This document shows, in pieces, positions 1 through 7,436 of a stretch of DNA of 64,000 nt. Position 1 is the stretch's first letter. Each line of letters starts with the position of its first letter. The position numbers and the translations under genes are program-made. The notes beneath the pieces were generated by a model, which was not told the DNA's origin, searched no databases, and worked only from the letters and a program-made list of their open reading frames with translations. The stretch is from JAXLYE01 sp046351595 (GTDB lineage: Bacteria; Myxococcota_A; Polyangia; Palsa-1104; JAEUJZ01): NCBI GenBank assembly GCA_046351595.1, contig JAXLYE010000007.1:558001-622000 (forward strand), given 5' to 3'.

Positions 1-1646
1 CTGAGCGTGTACGAGATCCAGCCCGTGACCCGCCCCTTCTGCCGCCGCAGCATCGCCTCCAGCCCGTACGCCTGCCCGTCGGTGAGGCGCAACAGCGTCG
101 CGGCCACGCCGGTCAGGCTCGCGGGCGGCGGCGGCGAGCACTGGCGCGCCCCGAGCGGCGGCAGGTCGGTGAAGTTGTCGAAGCGCTGGTAGAACGTGCT
201 GGCGGTCAGCGACAGGTCGTGCGGCAGCTTCGCCTCTTCCGTCAGCGAGAAGCCGGTGGCCCGCTGCAGGCCGAGCTGCAGCGCGAAGGTGTCGATGCCG
301 GGCAACAGCACCGGGAAGATCGGCGGCTGCTGGTACACGCCGCCGCCGAGGTGCACGCTCAGCCACGGCAACAGGCGCGCCGTCAGCTGCGCCCGCGGGT
401 CCACGCCGATCAGCGTCTTGCCCTCGGAGTGGTAGACGTCGACGCGCGTGCCGACGGTCAGCGTCAGGCGGCGATCGAGCAGGTCGGCGCTGGCCTGCAG
501 CGCCGCGCCCGCGGTCATGCCGATGCGCGAGCGCCCGAGATCCCCGAGCTCGTCGGGTGTCATCGCCGGGTTCTTGCCCGAGGTGCGCGCCGGCCCCTCG
601 GCATCGCGCACGAACTCGAGGTTGCGCAGCCCCAGATCGAAGCGCTCGCCGCCGAACTGCGCGACCTCGCCGTCGACGCCCGCGAACAGCCGCAGGTAGC
701 GCCCGCGCAGGTGCAGCTGCGCCCGACCGCCGAGCGACAGCTTGTGCACGCCGCGGCCCGAGACGTCGCCGGCCTCGTCGTAGCCACCGTACAGCGCGAG
801 CTCGCCGCGCGCCGGCCCGTGCCCGAGCCGCTGCCGGACCTGCAGCCGGTGGAACGACAGGCGCGTATTCTGCGTCGAGGAAGCCTCGGCATCCCCGTCG
901 CTGCGCAGGTCGAGCGCGTCCGCGGCGCCGAGCGCCTGCACCGTCAGCCCGTGCCAGTCGAGCCGCAGCTGGTAGTCCCAGTACGACAGGTTGATGCGGC
1001 TGTCGATGGCATGCAGGATCGGCCCGGGGTAGCCGTAGTGCCCCGACGCCGTAATGCGCACGCCCTTGGGCAGCGACAGCTCGAGCAGCGCCGAGGCGTC
1101 GTACAGCCGCAGCCCGACCTCCAGGTGCTGGCCGCTCTCGCGCGCCGGCCGCGTCGTGGCCGAGATGATGCCGCCGGCGAAGCGGCCGTAGGTGACGTCG
1201 TAGCCGCTGGGGAAGAAGTCGATCTGCTCGACGAGCTCGCCGTGGATGATGCCGCCGCCGACGAGCAGGTGGTACAGCTGCGGCAGCCGCATGCCGTCGA
1301 GGAAGAAGCCGCTGGTGCCGGGGCTGGCGCCGCGCACCGCGAACAGCGGCAGGCCCGGGACCATCGACGCGACGCCGGGCAGGAGGCCGATCACCCGGAA
1401 CGGGTCGCCGAGCGTGCCGGGTGCGTTGTGCAGCTCGGTGCCCTGGACCTGCACGCGCTCGGCCTCGGACTTCTGCGGCGCCGAGACCTGCAGCGTGTAG
1501 CGGCCCGGGCGCTTGTCGTCGGGCTCGGGCGGCTGCGGGTCGGCGCGGCCGGTCGACGTCAGCAGCGTCGACAGCACGGCGCCGAGCCAGACCGCGGCGC
1601 TGCGGACCCGCCCCCCCCGGGGCGCGCAGTAAAGTGGCTTGACCAC
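1..1646 (-). CDS. TonB-dependent outer-membrane receptor, C-terminus outside window
   Basis: This is the N-terminal ~548 residues of an outer-membrane TonB-dependent receptor; the gene runs off the left edge without a stop. After a short hydrophobic leader (AVWLGAVLSTLL) and the mature start, the plug domain is recognisable: a stretch ending in PLFAVRGASPGTSGFFLDGM, then GGGIIHGELVEQIDFFPSGY and YGRFAGGIISATTR, which are typical plug-end motifs (loop with G-x-F-L-D-G, then the I-x-V-x-x-G-P-x-x-x-x-Y-G equivalent). The rest is alternating beta-strand barrel sequence. The chosen GTG start at 1646 has no clear ribosome-binding site. A run of eight G/C lies at 1612-1619, so a sequencing or phase-variation frameshift near the start cannot be excluded. 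It is divergent from the sugar transporter, but the ligand cannot be told from sequence. Confidence 0.85.
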   Translation of the reverse strand, partial: MVKPLYCAPRGGRVRSAAVWLGAVLSTLLTSTGRADPQPPEPDDKRPGRYTLQVSAPQKSEAERVQVQGTELHNAPGTLGDPFRVIGLLPGVASMVPGLPLFAVRGASPGTSGFFLDGMRLPQLYHLLVGGGIIHGELVEQIDFFPSGYDVTYGRFAGGIISATTRPARESGQHLEVGLRLYDASALLELSLPKGVRITASGHYGYPGPILHAIDSRINLSYWDYQLRLDWHGLTVQALGAADALDLRSDGDAEASSTQNTRLSFHRLQVRQRLGHGPARGELALYGGYDEAGDVSGRGVHKLSLGGRAQLHLRGRYLRLFAGVDGEVAQFGGERFDLGLRNLEFVRDAEGPARTSGKNPAMTPDELGDLGRSRIGMTAGAALQASADLLDRRLTLTVGTRVDVYHSEGKTLIGVDPRAQLTARLLPWLSVHLGGGVYQQPPIFPVLLPGIDTFALQLGLQRATGFSLTEEAKLPHDLSLTASTFYQRFDNFTDLPPLGARQCSPPPPASLTGVAATLLRLTDGQAYGLEAMLRRQKGRVTGWISYTL

Positions 1647-1841
1647 GCGACATTTTATCCACATCAGTTCTAAAAAAATCAGTACTTATGCTCACTATTC
1701 AGCTGGGTCTTGCCGGGTCGCCGCGCTTTTTCGTACGGTCCCGCCGTGGTCAGCACACAGCCTGGTAGCGGTCCCCAGCGGCCGAGCGGTCCAGCCGATT
1801 CGGCGGACGCCCGGTCCGCTGTCTTCGACGGCGCGCTCGGG
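1621..1841. promoter_or_regulatory. Divergent intergenic region, AT-rich island
   Basis: The stretch around 1640-1705 is much richer in A/T than its surroundings (for example a run of seven A at 1672-1678) and lies between the divergent receptor and xylF genes. That is where both promoters should be. I could not pick a convincing -35/-10 pair on either strand. Confidence 0.35.
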
Positions 1842-2987
1842 ATGACGGCGACGCCTGCGCCCGCCCCGGTGCCGCCGGCCGGCGCCCACCTGCGCGTCCT
1901 GCTCGTCGCCGCGACGCTGGTGCTCAGCGTCGTCATCGGCCTGCTCTTGTCGCGGCAGGGGCGCGGCGCGCCGGGCGGCGAGCGGGCAGGCGGACGCGCG
2001 ACCGGCCGGGTGTCCATCGGCCTGTCGCTCGACACCTTGAAGGAGGAGCGCTGGCAGCGCGACCGCGCCGCGTTCGTGGCCCGCGCCAACGCCCTCGGCG
2101 CCGACGTCATCGACCTGTCGGCCAACAGCAACGACACCCAGCAGGTGCGCGACGTCGAGTCGCTGATCACCTCGCGCGTCGACGTGCTGGTCATCGTCGC
2201 CCACAACGGCGCGGCCATGGCCAAGGCGGTCGGCCTCGCGCACGCCGCCGGCATCCCCGTCGTCGCCTACGACCGCCTGATCCCCGACTGCGACCTCGAC
2301 TTCTACATCACCTTCGACGCGGTCAAGGTCGGGGCGCTGCAGGCGCGCTACCTGATCGAGCACCTGCGCACGCCGGGCCGCGGCCGCATCGTCCGGCTGC
2401 ACGGGGCCAAGACCGACCACAACTCGCACCTCATCAAGAAGGGGCAGGACGAGGTCCTGGAGCCGCTCATCCAGCGCGGCGACATCCAGGTCGTGCACGA
2501 GGACTGGGTCGACGAGTGGCGGCCCGAGAACGCCAAGCGCATCGTCAACGCGGCGCTGACGCGCGTGCTCGCCAGGGACGGGGCCAGGGACGGCGCCAAA
2601 GGCGACGACGGACCCGCGCTCGACGGCATCCTGACGCCCAACGACGGCACCGCGGGCGGCGCCGTGCAGGCCCTGCGCGAGGAGGGGCTCGACGGCAAGG
2701 TCGTCATCACCGGCCAGGACGCGGAGCTCGCCGCGTGCCAGCGCGTGCTCGCCGGCAGCCAGACCATGACCGTGTACAAGCCGCTGCCGAAGCTGGCCTC
2801 GCGCGCGGCCGAGATCGCGGTGGCGCTGGCGCGCGGCAAGCCGGTGGTGGCGCGGGCCGAGACCGACAACGGCCGGGTCAAGGTGCCGTCGCTGTTCATC
2901 GACGTCGTCGCCGTCGACAAGGGCAACGTCTTCGAAACGGTGGCGCGCGACGGCTTCCACTCGGCCGACGCGATCCGCGGCAAGTAG
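1842..2987 (+). CDS. xylF: Sugar (xylose-type) ABC transporter substrate-binding protein
   Basis: Periplasmic binding protein of a CUT2-type sugar importer. The sequence matches the XylF pattern closely: LKEERWQRDRAAF, SANSNDTQQV, DVLVIVAHNG, VVAYDRLIPDCDLDFYITFD, QWVDGW-like EDWVDEWRPENA, NDGTAGGAVQAL, ITGQDAE, QTMTVYKPL and VARDGFH. A single hydrophobic segment (LLVAATLVLSVVIGLLL) near the N-terminus acts as a signal anchor. I chose the ATG at 1842; the frame is open back to a TTG at 1710 and a GTG at 1746, so the true start may be upstream. One insertion relative to E. coli XylF, rich in repeated ARDGARDGAK, lies before the ILTPNDGT segment. It is 25 bp upstream of the ATPase gene and forms one operon with it and the permease. 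Ligand specificity for xylose is inferred from family resemblance only. Confidence 0.9.
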   Translation: MTATPAPAPVPPAGAHLRVLLVAATLVLSVVIGLLLSRQGRGAPGGERAGGRATGRVSIGLSLDTLKEERWQRDRAAFVARANALGADVIDLSANSNDTQQVRDVESLITSRVDVLVIVAHNGAAMAKAVGLAHAAGIPVVAYDRLIPDCDLDFYITFDAVKVGALQARYLIEHLRTPGRGRIVRLHGAKTDHNSHLIKKGQDEVLEPLIQRGDIQVVHEDWVDEWRPENAKRIVNAALTRVLARDGARDGAKGDDGPALDGILTPNDGTAGGAVQALREEGLDGKVVITGQDAELAACQRVLAGSQTMTVYKPLPKLASRAAEIAVALARGKPVVARAETDNGRVKVPSLFIDVVAVDKGNVFETVARDGFHSADAIRGK

Positions 2988-3012
2988 CGGCGGGCATAGG
3001 AGACGACCCGGC

Positions 3013-4611
3013 ATGAGCCAGGCGCCCATCCTGTCGCTGCGCGGCGTCGTCAAGCGCTTCGGCGGCGTCACCGCGCTCGGCGGCGTCGACTTCGACCTGC
3101 GACCCGGCGAGGTGCACGCGCTGTGCGGCGAGAACGGCGCCGGCAAGTCGACGCTGATCAAGCTCCTGGCCGGCGTGCACCCGCACGGCAGCTTCAGCGG
3201 CAGCTACCAGATCGACGGGCGCGAGGCCGGGCTGCGCTCGCTGCGCGACGGCACGGCCGCGGGCATCGGCGTCATCTACCAGGAGCTGGTGCTGGTCGAC
3301 GAGATGTCGATCGCCGAGAACCTGTTTTTGGGGGACGAGCCGCGGCGCGGGCCGCTGGGCCTCCTGGTCGATCACGGACGCATGTGCCGCGAGGCGCGGG
3401 CGCTGCTCGGTCGCTTCGGCCTGGCCATCGATCCCGCGCGCCCGGTCGGCAGCCTCGGCGTCGGCGGCAAGCAGCTCCTGGAGATCGTGAAGGCGCTGCG
3501 GCGGCGCTCGCGCGTCCTGATCCTCGACGAGCCGACCGCGGCGCTGACCGAGCGCGAGGCCGAGCTGCTCTTGTCGCGGCTGCGCGAGCTGCGGCGGGCC
3601 GGCGTCGCCTGCATCTACATCTCGCACAAGCTCGACGAGGTGCAGGCCATCGCCGACCGGATCACCGTGCTGCGCGACGGCAAGAGCGTCTACTCGGCGG
3701 CGGCCGCGGCGACGAGCCCGGAGGCGCTGATCCGCCACATGGTCGGGCGCGAGATCTCGGCGCTGTTCCCGCCGCGCCGGCCGTCCGCGCCCGCGACCTC
3801 GTCGTCATCGTCATCTTGGGCGGACGGAGCGCCGCTGCTGGTGCTGCGTGAGCTCTCGGTCGCGCCCCGGCCCGGTGCGCCGCCGCGGCTGCGCGACGTG
3901 AGCTTCCGCGTGCACGCCGGCGAGGTGGTCGGCGTCTACGGCCTGCTCGGCGCCGGGCGCAGCGAGCTGCTCCTGCACCTGTGCGGCGCCTGGGGCGTGC
4001 GCACCGGCGGCAGCGTCTCGCTCGGCGGGGAGCCGCTCGCGGCGCGCAGCCCGGCCGAGGCGATGGCGCGCGGCCTGGTGCTGGTCAGCGAGGAGCGCCG
4101 CCGCTTCGGCCTGGTGATGGACGGCTCGATCCGCGAGAACCTGTCGCTGGCGTCGCTGGCGGCGGTCGCGCACCGCGGCCTGATCGACGGCCGCGCCGAG
4201 TACCGCCGCGACCTGGCCATGGCGCGCCGCCTGCGCATCAAGATCGGCTGGCGCGGCCTGGAAACCCCGGCGTCGGCGCTCTCGGGCGGCAACCAGCAGA
4301 AGGTGGTGCTCGGCAAGGCGCTGCTGTGCTCACCGCGGGTCATCCTGCTGGACGAGCCGACGCGCGGCGTCGACGTCGGCGCCAAGCAGGAGATCTACGA
4401 GCTGGTGCGCGAGCTGTGCGCGGCGGGCCTGGGCGTGGTGCTGGTTTCGTCGGAGCTGCCCGAGCTCTTGGGGCTCGCGGATCGCGTCGTGGTCCTGGGC
4501 GGCGGCGCGATGCGCGCAGAGCTCGACGCCGAGCAGGCCACCCCCGAGGCGCTGCTCGGTGCGGCGCTCTTGACCGCGCCTGCGCGCGCCGATTCTTTGA
4601 GGAGTGCATGA
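3013..4611 (+). CDS. xylG: Sugar ABC transporter ATP-binding protein, two ABC domains
   Basis: Fused double ATPase that powers the importer. The first nucleotide-binding domain has Walker A GENGAGKST at residues 39-47 and Walker B LILDEPTAAL; its signature is altered to LGVGGKQ. The second domain has the degenerate Walker A GLLGAGRSELL normal for this family, signature LSGGNQQK and Walker B VILLDEPTRGVD. A Ser-rich linker (TSSSSSSW, about residue 260) joins the halves. Length of 532 residues is slightly above the usual ~510, mostly from the linker. The stop codon overlaps the permease start by four bases (ATGA), so the two are translationally coupled. Confidence 0.93.
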   Translation: MSQAPILSLRGVVKRFGGVTALGGVDFDLRPGEVHALCGENGAGKSTLIKLLAGVHPHGSFSGSYQIDGREAGLRSLRDGTAAGIGVIYQELVLVDEMSIAENLFLGDEPRRGPLGLLVDHGRMCREARALLGRFGLAIDPARPVGSLGVGGKQLLEIVKALRRRSRVLILDEPTAALTEREAELLLSRLRELRRAGVACIYISHKLDEVQAIADRITVLRDGKSVYSAAAAATSPEALIRHMVGREISALFPPRRPSAPATSSSSSSWADGAPLLVLRELSVAPRPGAPPRLRDVSFRVHAGEVVGVYGLLGAGRSELLLHLCGAWGVRTGGSVSLGGEPLAARSPAEAMARGLVLVSEERRRFGLVMDGSIRENLSLASLAAVAHRGLIDGRAEYRRDLAMARRLRIKIGWRGLETPASALSGGNQQKVVLGKALLCSPRVILLDEPTRGVDVGAKQEIYELVRELCAAGLGVVLVSSELPELLGLADRVVVLGGGAMRAELDAEQATPEALLGAALLTAPARADSLRSA

Positions 4612-5789
4612 CCGAGCGAGCCCCCCCCCAGCCGCCGCCGCTCGCGCCGCAGTCGGCCGCGGAGCCCATCGTCTGGCGCGACCTGTCGCTGGTCGGCGTG
4701 CTCCTGTGCGTCGTCGGTTTCTTCGCGCTGACGGCGCCGCAGTTCCTGTCCGCGCGCAACCTGAGCCTGCTCACGACGGAGTTTTCGATCACCGCGGTGC
4801 TGGCGCTCGGCATGCTGCTGGTGATCCTGCCCGGGCACATCGATCTGTCGGCGGGCAGCGGCGTCGGGCTGCTCGGCGGCGTGGCGGCGGTGCTGATCCT
4901 GCGCGTCGGGCTGCCGGCGCCGGTCGCGCTGCTCGCGAGCTTCGCGCTGGGCCTGATCATCTGGCGCGCGATGGGCACGATCATCGTCACGCAGGGCATC
5001 CCCGCGTTCATCATCACCCTCGGGGGCCTTCTGTGCTGCAAGGGCCTGTTCTGGCTGATCATCCGCAACCAGACCGTGCCCGTGAGCCCGGGCGGCGCGC
5101 CCAACCTGTACAGCGTGCTGACGACGTACTACCTGCCGCCGCTGCCGTCGTACGCGCTGGGCACCCTCGTGATCGCGGTGCTCGGCGTGCTGCGCTACCG
5201 CGACTACCGCGCCCAGCTCGCCGAGGGACACCACGGGCCGGACTGGGAGCTGCACCTGTACCGCTTCCTGGTGCCGGCGCAGGGCGTGGCGGTGCTGTGC
5301 ATCCTGTGCGGGCAGTTCCGCGGGCTGCCGCTGCCGGCGCTGATCCTGGGCGCGGTGGCGCTGGGCGTGCACGTGCTGGTGCGCCACACGCCGCTCGGCC
5401 GCGCGCTGTACGCTGTCGGTGGCAACGAAGAGGCGGCGTTCCTCTCGGGCATCCCGGTGCGGCGCGTGGTCATCACCGCGTACACGGTGATGGGCGCGCT
5501 GGTCGCGCTCACGGGCCTGCTGCAGACCGCATACGCCGGCGCCTCGACGACGACGGTGGGCGAGCTGATGGAGCTCGACGCGGTGGCGGCCTGCGTCATC
5601 GGCGGCGCATCGCTGCGCGGCGGTCGCGGCACGGTCGGCGGCGTGCTGCTCGGGGCGCTCTTGATGGCGACGCTGCTGTCGGGCATGGCGCTGCTGGCGG
5701 TGCCGCCCGAGGCGCGTTTCATCGCGCGCGGGCTGGTGCTGGCGCTGGCCGCCTGGCTCGACGTGCGCCTGAGCGCGCGCAGCGCCTGA
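4608..5789 (+). CDS. xylH: Sugar ABC transporter permease
   Basis: Inner-membrane permease of the same importer (BPD_transp_2/CUT2 family), 393 residues, the same length as E. coli XylH. The start ATG at 4608 overlaps the stop of the ATPase gene and is preceded by GAGGAG. Many hydrophobic segments are visible from residue 23 onward, with the family motifs ILPGHIDLSAGSGVGLLGG, IPAFIITLGG, YAVGGNEEAAFLSGI and AVAACVIGGASLRGGRGTVGG (this last split as the classical EAA-like region). The central hydrophilic region around residues 195-215 (RDYRAQLAEGHHGPDW) is typical of XylH. It completes the xylFGH operon. Confidence 0.92.
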   Translation: MTERAPPQPPPLAPQSAAEPIVWRDLSLVGVLLCVVGFFALTAPQFLSARNLSLLTTEFSITAVLALGMLLVILPGHIDLSAGSGVGLLGGVAAVLILRVGLPAPVALLASFALGLIIWRAMGTIIVTQGIPAFIITLGGLLCCKGLFWLIIRNQTVPVSPGGAPNLYSVLTTYYLPPLPSYALGTLVIAVLGVLRYRDYRAQLAEGHHGPDWELHLYRFLVPAQGVAVLCILCGQFRGLPLPALILGAVALGVHVLVRHTPLGRALYAVGGNEEAAFLSGIPVRRVVITAYTVMGALVALTGLLQTAYAGASTTTVGELMELDAVAACVIGGASLRGGRGTVGGVLLGALLMATLLSGMALLAVPPEARFIARGLVLALAAWLDVRLSARSA

Positions 5790-5829
5790 TCCGAAAGAGA
5801 TCCGAAGGAGATCCGAAGGAAAGACGTCC

Positions 5830-6870
5830 ATGCGCTCCCCGCCAAACCTGGCCCCGGTGCCGCTCCACGGACTCCCTCCCATGATCCTGAAAGACCACGA
5901 GTCGATCCTGCGGCTCCTGAGTGAGCCCGAAGAGAGCGTGCGCAGCGACGGCGAGGGCGCGCACCGCTACGCCGCCTTCGTCGCCTGCTACAAAGGCCGA
6001 AGCGGCGGCGCTCCGCTCGCCCGGCTCGGTGAGTGCGGCTCCCTGCGCGAGGCCCTCGAGCGTCTCGCGGATGCGGTCGCGCAGCGCTCCGGAATCGAAG
6101 GGCCGGACGCGGGCGCGCTCTTGTCCGAGCGGCTCGGGATCACGGTCCCGGACACCGACTTCGCACGCTGGCTCGTCGACGAGCGGCGCTGGGCGGTTCC
6201 GTACCTGCAGCGGCTGACCTCTGCCGCGCGCCGCTTTTTTGCGTACTGGGTGCTGGGCTGGGCCTCCGGCTCCTTCCGGTTTCTAGACACAGAGCTCGCG
6301 GACAGCGCGTACATCGGCCCGCTCTGCACCCTGTACCCGGCGTGGCGCTGCGTGCTCGGTCTGGTGGCGTCCCCGCCGCACCAGGACGAGGCCGCGTGCA
6401 TCCTGGAGCTGCCGCCCAAGCGCCGGCTCGGCAAGCAGGACAAGGCGCTGCTTGCCGCCTGCGCCGCTGGAGAGATCCGCGGGGTGGAGCAGGCGCTGGC
6501 TGCGGGCGCGGACGTGAACGGGCGCGATCCGGACGGCAATACGTCGCTGCACCACGCGGTCGCGCACCGACGGACCGAGGTCGTGCGGCGGCTGCTCGCG
6601 GCGGGCGCCGATCCCGACCAGCAGAGTCCTTTCGGATCCCCAAGGGGGAATACGCCGCTGCACGAGCTCTTGGATCGCGGCTACTCCGCGAGCGAGCTCG
6701 ATCCCGCGGTGCTCGTCGCCATCGTCGAGCTGTTCCTGCGACATGGCGCCAAGGCGATCCGCAACGCCGAGGGAAAGACCGCCGCGGAGCTCGCGCAGTC
6801 CTGGGCGCAGCGCCTGCTGCACTATGAGAGCGCCGCGGCGCTCTTGCGCGCAGCGCCGGCTGTCCGGTGA
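5830..6870 (+). CDS. Ankyrin-repeat protein of unknown function
   Basis: Soluble 346-residue protein. The N-terminal ~190 residues are not recognised (a region with conserved-looking aromatic residues, RFFAYWVLGW). From about residue 205 there are two to three ankyrin repeats: DKALLAACAAGEIRGVEQAL-AAGADVN, then DGNTSLHHAVAHRRTEVVRRL-LAAGADPD, then GNTPLHELLDRG followed by a diverged FLRHGAKAI unit. Such repeats normally mediate protein contacts. Start ATG 5830 has GAAGGAAA eight bases upstream; a second ATG at 5881 is possible. It follows xylH by 40 bp, so it may be read from the same transcript, but nothing links it to sugar uptake. The spacer before it carries three near-copies of AGATCCGAA. 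Confidence 0.8.
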   Translation: MRSPPNLAPVPLHGLPPMILKDHESILRLLSEPEESVRSDGEGAHRYAAFVACYKGRSGGAPLARLGECGSLREALERLADAVAQRSGIEGPDAGALLSERLGITVPDTDFARWLVDERRWAVPYLQRLTSAARRFFAYWVLGWASGSFRFLDTELADSAYIGPLCTLYPAWRCVLGLVASPPHQDEAACILELPPKRRLGKQDKALLAACAAGEIRGVEQALAAGADVNGRDPDGNTSLHHAVAHRRTEVVRRLLAAGADPDQQSPFGSPRGNTPLHELLDRGYSASELDPAVLVAIVELFLRHGAKAIRNAEGKTAAELAQSWAQRLLHYESAAALLRAAPAVR

Positions 6871-7175
6871 CGGAGGCGGTGCTGCACAGCGCCTGCACCG
6901 CCGCTGCCTCGTGCCCGAGCACCTGGGACGCGCGCTGGCGCTGCTGAGCCGCGGACTACAGAGATTCCCTATTCCTTATTCCTCTCGGAGTCCGTATCGG
7001 GTAGTCCGGAAGTGCGCTCCCCCGGACTCTGGGAATCTCCCTGTCTTCCGGTGTCGTGCTTGACGAGCAAGCCGGCATCCCTCATCCCTAATTTGAGCAG
7101 AATCTCCTGTTCAGGAACGACGCAGCGCGGCCGCGTCGATCGATTTCCACGCAATCTGCAGAAGGGAGCAGCGTC
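6871..7175. other. Gene-free stretch with a spaced inverted repeat
   Basis: No coding frame with a ribosome-binding site is seen here. The part from 6955 to 7110 is clearly more AT-rich than the flanks. A 9-bp inverted repeat, GAGATTCCC at 6962-6970 and GGGAATCTC at 7031-7039, could form the base of a long stem. It probably holds the promoter and leader of the small membrane gene at 7176. Confidence 0.3.
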
Positions 7176-7325
7176 ATGCTGACCATCATCCTCATTGTCC
7201 TCATCGTTCTGGCTCTGGGCGGCGGCGGCTGGGGGTACTCGCGGTTCGGAATCGTCGGGTTCTCTCCGCTCGGTCTGCTGCTGCTGGTGCTGCTGGTGCT
7301 GTGGCTCACCGGCCACCTGCACTGA
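7176..7325 (+). CDS. 49-aa membrane peptide, DUF3309-like
   Basis: A very short gene. ATG at 7176 is preceded by a good ribosome-binding site (GAAGGGAG, 7161-7168). The product has two hydrophobic helices: MLTIILIVLIVLAL, then a Gly-rich turn with WGYSRFG, then PLGLLLLVLLVLWLTGHL. This two-helix layout with a central GGG-W-x-YS motif matches the small DUF3309 family found in many proteobacteria, whose function is unknown. The family assignment is by memory of the pattern, not by a search. It ends 111 bp before the alpha-galactosidase gene and could share its transcript. Confidence 0.65.
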   Translation: MLTIILIVLIVLALGGGGWGYSRFGIVGFSPLGLLLLVLLVLWLTGHLH

Positions 7326-7436
7326 GCGATCCGGACCTGGACCAGGTGTCCGGATCTTCAGGCCGCGGCTGCCGACCTGCGGCCCCCGCTGATCGGGCTC
7401 CGCCGGCGCGCCGAATTGCCACTACAGTGATGTGGC

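Noticed and set aside
219..1673. A 484-residue open frame on the + strand
   Set aside because: It is antisense to the TonB receptor; its residues are Arg/Ala/Gln-rich noise with no motifs.
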